This document shows, piece after piece, positions 28,552 through 40,429 of a DNA stretch of 64,000 bases (the stretch's first letter is position 1; every line of letters begins with the position of its first letter). The stretch is from the NCBI RefSeq assembly GCF_003073045.1, contig NC_037593.1:20887027-20951026 (forward strand), read 5' to 3'. Under the pieces are notes generated by a model. That model searched no databases, was not told the DNA's origin, and worked only from the letters and a program-made list of their open reading frames with translations. Made by a program: the position numbers and the translations under genes. Source of the DNA: Pomacea canaliculata. Its lineage: Eukaryota; Mollusca; Gastropoda; Architaenioglossa; Ampullariidae.

Positions 28552-28874
28552 TTTCAAATTTAAATGTTTTAGAGGAAAAAAACCTAATAAATATGGACAA
28601 CTGAATTAAACATCAATGTTTTCTAGATACTGTACAGTTCTGGTCGTACCACAGCTTTGGAGTTGCAAACGTCAAAGGCAAAGTTGTAGTATTTGGTTTT
28701 TATATATCAAAAGAAACTGTATTATTAATCAAAAGTCATACATGTATGTGTGTGCATGCATAACCTTGTCTGCCTGTGATAGAAGGGTGATCATATACAA
28801 AGGACTTAAAATGACTGTGCAAACCATACAAAATCACAAATTAAACATTTTCAAACCATAAAGACTACATCCAT

Positions 28875-31800
28875 TTATAACTCTACATGTGCTAAAAATT
28901 TATCCACAAACTTCTTCAGGTCTTCAAGGGAACGAGGACCATTATACTCTTCAAGGCGGACTCCATTTTGGAAAATTAGCAGTGAAGGATAACCATGGAT
29001 CTAAAAAAAATGCAAGAATTTCCAGCATGAATTTGTTTACACTAGAACAAATATTGTTTTCAAAATTTTGTACAAAAGCATAATCTTTTCCTAAAAAACT
29101 CAATTATAAAACAAAGTCATAAATAGCAAACTATTCAAAAAGCAGATGAAGGTCAGGTCTCAATGCTACATGTGCTCCAGCTTATCCAGAAAGTCTAGTG
29201 TTGTGACTGATTTCCTGAATAAATTTGATCCCAAATTATTTTACACTAACACCCCCTGCCCCAACACACACACACTAAAATGTAGCTAAGTGTAATACAA
29301 CAGTCATTCCTAAATTGGCAGTGATAAAATTCATCAAACTCACATTCTGAGAGTCACAAACGGCCTTGTGCTGTGTGCAGTCCACTTTGGCAATAGTTAC
29401 AGGTTTTTCAGAATATGCAGCTCCTAGTTCCTCCCAGGTTGGAGCCAGTCGCTGACAATGACTACACCTGAAAAAAAGGCAGCTGCTGCTTACAACATTT
29501 CAGTACCACTGGAGTACCCAGAGGAAAAAAACCTGATGCCCAGCCCTGCAAACGGTTGTTACATACACAAAGCATCCAAGACACATCTGAGGCCAGAGCC
29601 TCTCACTGCAGTGGTGACAAGCGAATGTTTTAACTAAACTGGGCACCTGAGAACAGCCTAGACTTAACCCTTTGATCATTGTATGCTGTTCTAAACTGAT
29701 GCAACATCTCTATCAGTGATCTGTGCCAGTGCTAAACCCACCAACCAAGGCAGAAATCATCAAGGCCATCATGTCCTTGAATTCTGTCAAGGCGGCAGGC
29801 CCAGATGGCATTCCTGCAGAGGCACTCAAGGCAGACCCAACAGCCACAATGGAGATGCTTTACCCCCTGCTGCAGAAAATTTGAGAACAGGAGCAAGTTC
29901 CAAAGACTGGAAGCTTGGCTATCTAGTAAAGGTACCCTAAAAAAGGCAACCTGACACAGTGCAGCAAATGGCGTGGGATTACATTATTGTCCATTGTACA
30001 AACTGTCCGTGCTGTGTTTTAATTTCTTTGCTGGCACCTGCCCTGACTATTTCTCTGAACTGCTCTTCCCTTACGTAGACAACTAGACAACTCCACTCCT
30101 CATCTGATGATCATCTTTGTAATATAACAGACGTACATTTACCTTGCATATGTAAGATGTATTACACACACACAACAAAATGCTTGACAAGCCCCATTCA
30201 GAAGACGATAAGGATGAAGAGATCTGCAAGCGAATCAAAGCGAAGAGCCACAAATTCAGAGGAATGTCACTGAAAAAGTTATAAAGAAGATGGCAGAGAA
30301 GACTGTTTTGTTTTCCCTCTCACTTGGCCATTTTGAGAGAAACTGCTTCCTCTAATATACTATTTTTTGCTTCAAGTGACGTGGAATAAATGATGCACAC
30401 AAGACGTTATACGCAAGACACCATTCGTACATGAAACAATATAAGACCTACCGCAACTCACTACAGTCTTCTTACTCTTCCTGTCACCAGAACGACAACA
30501 TATGGCCATAGTATTTTTAGTTATTGTGCAGTGAAACAATGGAACTCTCTCCCTTTCCATATCCGCCACCTACCCACTATTGAATCCTTTAAACATGCAC
30601 TGAAAACACACCTCTTCCTTATATATTACTCCTAACACCCTTTCCCATAATGCTAATCCTTTTTCACACCCTTCCTTTTGTAATATGTTACTCTCAGCTC
30701 TTGTTTCTTGTTATTTGGTTCCCTTAAAGTTTTCTGTAGTTGACTTTATTCTTCATTAGTACTGTTGTTTAGTCGTTTATAGTCCTTAGGAATGTATCTG
30801 ATTTATAAATTTTGCATTTATTATTACAGACATGCTGAGCAGAAAATCTCACTTACCAAGGAGCAAAGAATTTCACAAATGTGAGTCCTTCAGCAACTAC
30901 ACTCTCAAAGCTTTCATCAGTCAGATCACGAACTGGTTCCTACAGAACATAGACAGTAACTACTAATTAGAAGTGAGATTCGTAACATTAAAGCAATGAA
31001 TTTTATTGTATTATTTTGTTCAGATAAACATTCAGGGTATGGACAATTCAATTAAAAAAAAAAAACCTTATCACTAGCTTTCCCACTACCCAAGCCAAAA
31101 AAACTCATTTACTCCAGAGGAAAGGCTTTGTCACCTCCACAAGGTTTTCTGGAACCTTCTCCTCTTCTTGACCAAAAGATGCTTCCCCTAATTCCTTTAG
31201 CTTGTTATTTACAAAGTTCTTCAACTCTTCATGGGTACGACCACCAGTGTACTGTTCAACCTGTAAAACAGAAGGGCAGTAAAATTGATCTGACCTATAA
31301 ACAAAGCAATGACCTGTTGCTTGACAGGTAAATCAACTGAAAGCCTCCAATGATCAGCTTTTAAGTTGTTCTGGCATCATGGTACTATCATTCTTATCAC
31401 TCTTAGTGAAAATGAAAAGGCATGTTTGAGTGTTTTGCTTTGACACTCTATATATTCAAAGTGTTCCATTAAAGAAATAAACTGAAAAGCTGTTCTAGTA
31501 CATCTGACATAATAAAACAACAACAAAATCACAAAAAGCTTGTCATTATACTAACAACTTGAACCAAAATATATTTGGAATAATGATAAGTAATTTGTTT
31601 TTAGCGATCAGCATGCATTTTTTTTACTTATTGTCTATGTAAACATCTAAACATTATGATAAAGTACATAAGTTAGGCCATTTTGCTGGGTTAGGGTTAG
31701 TTTTGCTGAGTTATGTATTTCTACAAAAACAGTCCTGGAACAATACTGCAGAGCAAAACATTGCAATGTTTTTAAAAAAAATTAGTTAAAAAAAAATTAA

Positions 31801-34800
31801 TTAGTTTGAAAATGCTGAACTTAAAACTGAATGCAGAAAATGTCCAAGAATATATCACATGTACACTGATATTTTGACTGTACGTATGGTATATATGTTG
31901 CATATTGGAAGCGATGCAAGTTTAGATTTTTAGTGACAACAGATATATAAAATTAAGCATGAAAATATTTTAATTTCTGACAATGTAAAATGATATGTTA
32001 AAAATTAAAAACAGGGAAATAAAATCTTCAAACTAGCACAGAACAGAATGTAATTTAAAGGTAATTTTTACCTTTTCACCATCCTGAAACCAGGTGAGAG
32101 TTGGGTAACCACTAACCCCCATGTCAGTGCAGACAGTTTTTGAGCTTGTGCAATCAACCTGTTGTTAACACACAAGCACACTCTATATGAAAGAGCCTGA
32201 CTGACATTACTAAACAAAGTAATTTCTTTAAAAATCATTTTATTTAATGTGCTATTAGAGGTATTACTTTGCAATCCACAAAAAAGGACAATGAAATGTT
32301 CTTGTTACTAAGATCAGCAAAACTAATCTTACTTTCTTTGGCTTTATTTGAAGCAGATAAACTGAACAACTGATTCTTGAATATTGGCAATCCTTTTCCT
32401 AACATAAACGGTGGCAACAATTTCCTAATACAAACACTGGCAATCATTTTCCTAATATAGGCAAGGAAATGATCTCATCATAGCATTACAAACAACCTTT
32501 TTCATGTTGTGATATCAAAATTTAGGATCTACATAATTGTCTCAGAAGGAGAAAAGAATTCAAGCACATGCGAACTTAGAATGCCTACCTTGGCAATAGT
32601 GACCTTCTTACTGCCAGCAAATGATTTAGCCAAGTCATCCCATGTTGGAGCTAAGTGTTTACAGTGGCCACACCAAGGTGCAAAGAACTTGACAAAATGG
32701 GTTCCCTGCTTGATGACACTGGAAAATGTTTCATCTGTCAGTTCTGTTGGACCCTGATCCTTATCTTCTTCAGGTACAGGAGGAACAATTGTGTCCTTCA
32801 CAGTCTGAGAGAATGGCAAAAGAAAGCATTACAACCCCTCCCAAATATCTACAACAGCACCACCATATTGGCAGATAATATGTTGCAAAACCTACTACAG
32901 TTAAGTGAAAGCATAAATAATAACAAACACTATTTTTAACAGCAGCTAATGCAAGCAATAATGACACTAGAAGGAGAAAGAAGTCCAATCCTCTGGGACA
33001 TTGTGAGTATAGAGACAAAGGAAGATGAGTCAAAGGTGCATTTTGGCAGGTGGATTTCACCAGGTTACGGCCCGTTTTTGCTTGGTACATGTTTTGAAAC
33101 TTATAAACCATTTATTTCTGTAGTTTTTTTCCAAGCCATGATATATATATAAAACAGCATAAAGGGGGAAACCCTTAAAGGCTAAAATTTCAAAGAATTC
33201 TTGAGAATAAAATTATGAGCAGGTTCTGTGCACATGGGTTATATTTAGAAAGTCTTTCTCATAAGAACAAGCTTAAAAACGAGGCAGCACAGCATACATT
33301 TATGTCATGTAAACAATACCATGCAGCACTAGTGACAACATACCCGATCCACTTGCTCCTCTACAAATTTCTGCAAGGAATCCAAGTCTCGATTTCCTTT
33401 GTAGCGAACAAAGTCATCCAGGCTCTTATGGTAAAACTTAAGAGTAGGGTAACCTGTTACATCCTGGTCAGAACACAATGCTGTTTCTATTGTGCAGTCC
33501 ACCTGCAGAAGATATCCTTCATTTTAAAATGCCATCAACATTCAGAGTGTTCTTGAGTTCATTAAGAAATTAATGACAGTCAATGCTAATGTCATACTAA
33601 AAGTATAAACAGGTGTAATTTTCCCCATTTATATCATTTTCTCTTAAGCCAACGGTACTAATCTTAAAAATAAAGCACAGTACAGCCAGTTCTGGTTGGT
33701 TATCATGCAAAATTACATCATCTGCCTGATCTTCACCAATGTGGGCAAAACCATTTTTCAAATGAAAAGTTGTGGACTAAGTGTACACTGCTCCAGAGGA
33801 TATTTATTTTACCCTGTGTTGCTAGTGGTTCCTAACGAATAGAAAATCTATACAAATTTTTACATTACAATTTCAGAGAAAGAGTTACTCTTCCTCCCCC
33901 ACTTTGTCCTTTGATCTGCTCCATGAATGCATTTCTAGCTCACATATTGTCTGAAGACTGGGGATTATCGGCTAGTGCAGGTACACTGCTAGATGTTACT
34001 GGGGGCCACAAAGAGTTTTTATTATGTTTTTTAAAGATACTAAGCAGAGCACATTTGACATCATCATTTGAGAGGGTCTCTTATGAAACAGGCTGAAAGA
34101 ACGAGCAAGAGAGGCATGCACTGGGTGACACCATTACAGTATTTACATCCTCCTTCACTAACAACAGTGTTTTTCCCAATGCTGATTGATCTGGTCTGCA
34201 GTGAGCAATGACCACGGACAGCTTGACAGATCACCCTTGCTAGTCATATACATTTGTGGACCAACATCTAGTCAGTCCATAGTTGAATGAGTGATAGCAA
34301 CACTTCAGGTCTTCATAAGTTGATGACTAAGTAACTTCTAGGTCTGCTTGTATGGTGTAGTGGAAGGTAGTATCACAACCCACAAACTATCCTTTGGTTT
34401 TAAAAAAAAGATAGATAAAAGCAAAGGAAGAGACTGGAAGAAGTCTAGAGGAAGTTGTACACTGCACAATATACAAAATTCTGCTATGGAATTTTTATTA
34501 TTTGATACAGTAGAACCCCCAATTAAAACTTGTAAAAATCTGCTTGCCTTCCCCCCACCCCACCCCACCTTTCATGCTCCAAAACCATTTGGCCCCTAAA
34601 TCTAGCAAGTAAAGTATCTTTGTATTTCTAATCCCCGAGTCAAAAAACCTTCACACCCTTTTTAGCTCCAGCTTGTGAAAGCTCCTTCCCTTTCTATTAA
34701 GAATGAGTAAAAAAAAAAACCAAACAAAAACCTTTTTTTTTGTATCTTAGAAACCATAATTACAAGGACAGTCTCCCACCATGCATAGCAAATTTGATAA

Positions 34801-36182
34801 CAATAATTCTCAGCAGTCAGGATTTTTCTATCTCTTTTTTGGGCCACAATAAGGAAGGCCTCAGTGAGAAGATTCTACTGTAGAAGGGGAGTGAATAGCC
34901 AATTTGTTAGAGAACTGGTATTTGAACTGAGAGGCACGTTGGTTTGATCCCAGTGTAGTGCAGCTCACTTTCCCCAGTCAACTCAGCTGGAGTATCAGAG
35001 AGGATTAGGGAAGGTAAGGCAGCGAGGGAGAGGAGATGGGCACTGCCCTCACATATAAAGATGGCCCTGAGACAAGTGAGGATGTAACATTTCACTCTCA
35101 AAAGACCTCAAAAAGGTCATGGGACGACCTTTACTTTAACTTTTTTTTTAACTGTGCAACAATTGATGTAACTGCTTCATGAATTATTTTTTTTATGCTG
35201 AGCTGTCATAGCACATTTCATGTGCAGTAACAGTGGGTCTTATATAACTGACAATGTAAGCTCACGGATGCTATATATTTTTAAATGACGGTGTGATGCT
35301 CTAATAAGAGCTGTCCTAAGTGAATGTATTTTTTCTGCAAAAGTTAGGCCCTGTTCCAGACATTGTAATTGAGCTTCAAACGTCATAATAACTTTCAGCT
35401 ACTTAAAAAAGCAGAACACTTTACTGACATATCGAAAATTCCATAAAATGAAAGGCTACTGGCAACATCTGTGGTCATGGTAGTCACCTTCTCATCAACA
35501 TAGTGGCTACACTAGGCATGAAATGAGCTTTGTTTTTATCAGCTTCCATGATTATTATTATGATATCTGTGTGATTTTGTTGTTTTTGCTTCATAAAATG
35601 CTTTCAGCATACTTATTAAACTTATTGCAAAACGAAATAAAATGATTTTGACATGGTGACTTATTTACCTTGGCAATAGTGACTGATGATTCCTCGTTAT
35701 TGTAAATCTTGGCCAGTTCATTCCATGTTGGTGCCAGACGTTTGCAATGGCCACACCTTACATCATAAAAGTATGTTTATACGACAGTTATTATAACAAC
35801 TATTCTAGTACCGATCGACTCAGTAAAGCGTTTTGAGTTAATTTTTTTCGCAATTCTGCTGCGTAGTTAACTTCACCGTACTTTATTTTATTCACAAATG
35901 TAATAACTAAGATAAAGGCAGAAAATAAGCTGCTTGTCAGTTTATATTTTCTCTTTCGATCGTTGGCTTAATGGCCTGGGTCAATCTACAGAATTAGAAA
36001 ATGTAGCTCACGAACCAGGGTGCAAAAAACATGACAAAATGTTTCTGGTCAGTTATAGCTGATTGGAATGTGTCTCTGTCATAGTTCACTACATCTGCCC
36101 CATGGTCATCACTCTCAGCGGGCAGTATGAAAGACAACACGCTAAGCATGAGGCAGACGACGTGGAAGTAACTGAGAGCCAT
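28875..36182 (-). CDS. TXNDC5: Thioredoxin domain-containing protein 5 (ERp46-like protein disulfide isomerase)
   Basis: An ER-lumen oxidoreductase that introduces and rearranges disulfides in client proteins. Nine exons: 36016-36182, 35669-35756, 33344-33502, 32589-32804, 32072-32158, 31135-31260, 30857-30939, 29344-29467 and 28875-29000. Together they make 1176 nt and 391 residues with all phases consistent. Residues 1-23 are a signal peptide. Three thioredoxin domains follow, with active sites WCGHC (Cys57/60), WCGHC (Cys183/186) and WCSHC (Cys310/313), each followed by a VDCT motif and a GYPTL or GYPSL cis-Pro loop. The C-terminus HVEL fits a KDEL-type retention signal. Three domains and no b' domain mark TXNDC5 rather than PDIA3 or PDIA6. 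The third active site differs from the CGHC known in human TXNDC5. The gene is divergent from RPLP1. Confidence 0.96.
29505..29655 (-). mobile_element. SINE family A, reverse orientation
   Basis: Read on the minus strand it gives GTTAAAACATTCGCTTGTCACCACTGCAGTGAG, then GCAGGGCTGGGCATCAGG, collinear with the head and body of the SINE at 23306-23520. The 3' tail is lost. It sits in the TXNDC5 intron between 29468 and 30856. Confidence 0.65.
29725..30020 (+). mobile_element. LINE reverse-transcriptase fragment
   Basis: Peptide blocks in shifting frames read [51 protein letters not shown] and [10 protein letters not shown]. These are the start of a non-LTR reverse-transcriptase domain ([11 protein letters not shown]...P..W..G.L..).  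At least one stop and two frameshifts show an old, dead copy. It is antisense to TXNDC5 within its intron, and the family seems close to the fragment at 56590-56820. Confidence 0.75.
30025..30830 (+). mobile_element. LINE C-terminal ORF end and 3' UTR, interrupted
   Basis: Near 30035-30080 the peptide [12 protein letters not shown], and at 30530-30632 [15 protein letters not shown] followed by [16 protein letters not shown] and a stop, are the tail of a Jockey/CR1/L2-like LINE protein. The 3' UTR follows and resembles 1060-1440. The stretch 30120-30430 between the two pieces is unrelated and may be a later insertion or decayed sequence. Confidence 0.6.
34886..35145 (+). mobile_element. tRNA-derived SINE, family B
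   Basis: The tRNA-like head has TAGCCAATTTGTTAGAGAACTGG (A box) and GGTTTGATCCC (B box). A body of about 200 bp ends TCATGGGACGACCTTTACTTTAAC and then a T run. The tail differs from family A, so this is a second SINE family. It lies in TXNDC5 intron 2. Confidence 0.65.
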
Positions 36183-36476
36183 TTTGACGCCGAGTAATCC
36201 CGCCGAGCGGATGGGTCTTTTTTTTTAAGGATGTCGCAAACAAAAACATTCTATGTTTAAAAAATGAAATCAATGCATATTATAGTATTATTCTTCGAAA
36301 AATATTATTTTCTTATAACAAACAATATATTAAGGTATGTCGCAAAGACGGAAGTGACGACTAACTTCCGTACACATCCTTCTCTTGCAATTGTGTTGTG
36401 TAAAGCACACTGTTCTCATCTGTGAGCTAAGGCCAAATCGGCGACTTGTGCTGAAACCAACCATCCATCTTAAATA
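36183..36476. promoter_or_regulatory. Divergent promoter between TXNDC5 and RPLP1
   Basis: There are 294 bp between the two start codons. ACGGAAGT (36348-36355) and ACTTCCGT (36364-36371) form an inverted pair of ETS/GABP-type sites eight bases apart. CCTTCTCTT at 36378-36386 is a TOP-like tract that would begin the RPLP1 mRNA about 100 nt before its ATG. A related AAGG(TA)TGTCGCAAA motif occurs near 36227 and 36332. Binding is inferred from motifs. Confidence 0.6.
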
Positions 36477-38189
36477 ATGGCAACTAAAGACGAACTCGCT
36501 TGTGTTTACGCTGCTCTGATTCTTGCAGATGACCAAGTTGCTGTTACGGTAAGATGTTAATGGATTTTGGTTGTCCCTCATGGCACTGTTATACACTTGA
36601 ATACTGCATCTCGAAACACAGAGACGCAGATAAAACAACTAGCGCGTGCCGTTTGTAGTCACACAAGCGTAGAATTTTAGAATGCTAGCATTGTATGTCA
36701 ATTAGGTACGAGTGATACATGTAACATTCGTTATTTGGATTTGAAAGTTAAATCTCCTTTTTCTTTCTTTAGGCAGAAAAGATCAGCACGATTTTGAAGG
36801 CAGCTAATGTCACCGTTGAACCTTTCTGGCCAAGTAAGCATATATTCTTTTTAATGTTTGCTTGATAATTTTACAGCTACAAACGAAAAGGTTATTGGTT
36901 TTTAGCACTGACTCAGTCTGTTAGCGTTGTGTTTATACTTTGTTTATTATTGGGGTATACGAAGTCTGTATATAGTTGCAGTGTGGTGGATTTTTGCAAT
37001 CTTTTTGATAAGTACAGTACTCTTAAAATTAATGAGTTTTTGTTTGGTTTTAGCACTGTTTGCACGTGCTTTGGATGGACTCAACATCAAGGATCTTGTG
37101 AGCAATGTGGGCAGTGGTGCTGGAGCTGCACCAGCTGCGGCTGTAGGTGCTGCACCTGCTCCTGCTGCTGGAGGTGCAGCACCAGCTCCTAAGGGTGAGT
37201 CTTGTTCGTCATTTGTAGTCAAAAAGCTGTGGGTAAGATCATAAGATATCCATGGTTTTCTATAACTTGGTATTGTGGGTCAACAGTGATCTTGAGATTC
37301 AGATTTTATAGTCTACAGCTGGCTTGCTATGAGTACTAATGTTCCTGCTCATCATAGATACATACCCTGGTGGCTGGAATTTTTGATAGCGACATAGCAT
37401 GTTCATAAATGTGTGGCTGTTTTCTTCCTATTCTACCATCATAAACTTCTCCTTCCCCATAGTTACATTTGAAATAAGGGTATAAATGATCTTTTGAACG
37501 ATGTGGTTGCTTATTTGCAGCTGAAGCCAAGAAAGAGGAAGAGAAAAAGAAAGCAGAGTCTGAAGAATCTGATGAGGATATGGGTTTTGGTATGTACTGG
37601 TCTTTTATCTTTTGACACTCTTACAGCTGTATATGACTTTGCCTGTTGTGGTGTGTTTGTAATTTTTTGGTTTCATTCTGTTCACATTACGTTTGTGGGT
37701 ATACACATGATTGGATGTTTACCCTTAAATGTGTTTTAACCCTTTGAGCACAAAACGCCACTTTAGCCAGGGCAGGTGGTATTCATTACTTTTATTGCAA
37801 AGCTCAAGCTTTCTCCTTGCTAAAATATATGTTGGTTTCTTGGTCTAATGTTAACAGCAATAATTAAGAAAACACCCACTGTCATCTTAAGTTATAGCCA
37901 GTGTTTGTAGTACTTATACTTTTATGCAATGTTAAGTGTGTTAAAGCCAGAAGTTCTTTCAGACTGTAGGAAGAGAATGGTTTCGCCCAAGATAGGGAAG
38001 ATGATAGTACACATAGCAACTAGTTGTCTCCAATGAATACCCAGTTAAAACTCCAAACTTCCCTCACATTCGCAAAACCATTTTAAAACCCAATACCAGC
38101 ATTTCCGCTTTTAGGATGATTGTCTGGTTGCATTTTTTATGAATGTTGAATTCTGTATTTTTTAATTTGTTTCAGGTCTGTTTGACTAG
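36477..38189 (+). CDS. RPLP1: 60S acidic ribosomal protein P1
   Basis: P1 pairs with P2 on the ribosomal stalk through P0 and recruits translation factors. Exons 36477-36548, 36773-36833, 37054-37194, 37521-37589 and 38176-38189 give 357 nt and 118 residues, with phases 0, 1, 1, 1. The start MATKDELACVYAALILADDQ matches human MASVSELACIYSALILHDDE. NVTVEPFWP and an Ala/Pro/Gly hinge follow, then an acidic tail ending SDEDMGFGLFD, the conserved P-protein C-terminus. The last exon holds only the final codons GLFD and the stop. It is divergent from TXNDC5. Confidence 0.97.
37832..37945. repeat. Dispersed repeat in the last RPLP1 intron
   Basis: Collinear blocks are shared with 3158-3300 in an RPL30 intron. 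That two ribosomal-protein introns in this window share a repeat may be chance. Confidence 0.5.
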
Positions 38190-38226
38190 GTGTGTCAACA
38201 TTCAAGAACTCCAATTTATTTCCTAC

Positions 38227-38232
38227 AATAAA
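38227..38232 (+). other. Poly(A) signal of RPLP1
   Basis: AATAAA 38 nt past the stop, giving the short 3' UTR typical of ribosomal-protein mRNAs. Confidence 0.65.
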
Positions 38233-40429
38233 AATCATGTGACATTTGCTGTTCGTATTGTTATGTGTTTGCAGGACCATGTGATTTTGAGCGCACCTGG
38301 TTTCAAAGAATTTAGTGTGTCATGTGCACAACTACTTGAAAGATGTTTAAAAGGATATTTGGTAGTTGACTACTCTTTCTGGTGGTGACAGCAAATGTAA
38401 CATGCTTAGTACTGACAACAAGACAGTTCTGGTTTTATCGATAACATGCTAAAGAAATTTGGCATCTTTATGTGCATCTATTTTAGACTTTGTTTTTTAA
38501 TTTATGCTTAGTTTTTTATTTTGTTTTTAAAGCAAATAGAAAATTATTAAGTACAAATCAGTGGTGGGAGTAGAGCTTATGAGCTGACACAAGGATAAAA
38601 AACACACGCCATAGATATATTAATTGGAGAGCTGGGACGATTTAAAGGACAGCCTTCAGTAGACCCATACTTTAACCTGGTTGCAGTAGTAAGAGTACAT
38701 ATTAAATTAATGAAGGCATGTGGTCGACTGCACTTCTGATGGTGTCGGTTTGCTAAATTGTGAAAATGCAATTTCATGTTTTCTTATTATTATAAACTGT
38801 TTTAGCGTCATTATGAGAGGTATGCATTGATAAATAATTTATGAAACATGCTGAACACACTTTTTCTTAAGAGGATAAGACTGATAAAGATGTGTCATGG
38901 AGTAACACCAACAAAAACAGTACGTTTGTGTCTCAGCTCTTAAATGTGACTCTTGTCAGTCTGTTCTAATACTTTTATTGCCGTGATATAGCCCTAGTTG
39001 CTGGCCCGGCATAAAACACCAACAAACAAACTGTTCTAATAAGACATTCAAATGTCATACAACCTAATTACTGTGCATTCCTAAAGCACTGTTTCAAGTG
39101 AAACTGGATCGTCTGTTGGGCAATGTATTTGGTTCATCTTTCTTCGTTAATTGATCCCATGAGGTCACAAAAGTAGTTTACATACTGACTGGATGATGCT
39201 TCTGTTCTTCGCAAGTAGTCTCTTGCACTGGCCGCTTGGCACTAAGTCCTGATCACACAGTTTTATAACTAATGGCTGTTTGACTCATTGAGCCTATCCA
39301 AAGAAGTCTTTTAAAATGCAAGATTACTGTTTTCGGATTTATTTTTATTTTAGTTCATTGCAGTATTTCTTAAAGCAGATCATATCTTGTGTCTAAGATA
39401 CCATCAAAGATGTGCACAAAAAGGAGACTTCATGTGTCAAGGTAATGCAAGCATGTTCACTGATGTGCTATATGACATCACAGATTTGACCTCGACAGGT
39501 CTTTACACGGGTGTTTGTCTTGTACGCAATTCATCATCTCTTTGTCCAGAGCTTTACACACAGAAGCCACCACAATGTTTTCATCTAATGCACGAGTGTG
39601 CATCGAACAGTCTACAAGTAAATTACAAGCACTAAGATGATGGGATGAGTCACGTGGTATCTGTAAAACGAGGTGTGCATGTCGTCATGTATGGCAAAAA
39701 ATCACATGAACATGATGCTGTCCATCGTATAACAAACCCTTAAATGTGATTGAACTCATCACAACGTTACCATGTGAACATAAGGTAGACATTTCTTATC
39801 TGGCGAAATGGTCAGTGTGTATAACTGCACTCAGTGTACACCGGTGTTTACACATTCTCTGACGTTAGTCGAGGCTAACTAGAGGGTGCCAGCAACGTCA
39901 TTCTCACGTAAGCGGCAGCCGTAAAACACGGCAACGTCACAGCACTGCTCCATTTGTAACGTGACCCTGTAGGCAAGAGGGCGACAGGTGACACTCAGCA
40001 GTTGTTTGTATTTTCACGTCCGGATGAATTTGCTTATTTGTCTCAAGACCTGACCAGTCATTTTGTCGAGTTGTTCCTGAAACATTTTATGGCCACAATA
40101 CGACGAAAATTGCAATTTTTTTTTTCTTTCGAACAATGAAAATAGAAGTAACAAGTGGTTTTCAGTTTTGAGTAAACCATAGAATTAACCTGTCAACTTA
40201 TAAATTAAGTATAAAATACATTATAATATAAATATATATGCTTGCTATACTCTGTGAGCAGTCTGGGTTGGGAGAGTTGAACATCTTTCTTCTCTGTCCT
40301 GCTCCATCTCTTCACGTGTGAGAGAGGCTTGATGGTTTATTGGTTGGATAGCAGTCTTACAGCTGTTGTCGTTCCAGATGATAGCCAAAATTTCCTTCCG
40401 CGAATCTAATCTGTAGTCGTATGCACCTC
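38233..40429. other. Intergenic, nothing recognised
   Basis: No coding family, RNA gene or clear repeat ends are seen. The open frame at 39387-39635 (+) has no recognisable motif or splice context. Confidence 0.45.

Noticed and set aside
32770-33111. 113-aa frame on the minus strand
   Set aside because: It lies in the TXNDC5 intron between exons 33344-33502 and 32589-32804 and only clips the exon edge in another frame.
36927-37244. Long frames through RPLP1 exon 3 on both strands
   Set aside because: They are read-through of the Ala/Pro-coding exon into its introns; the spliced RPLP1 model explains the sequence.
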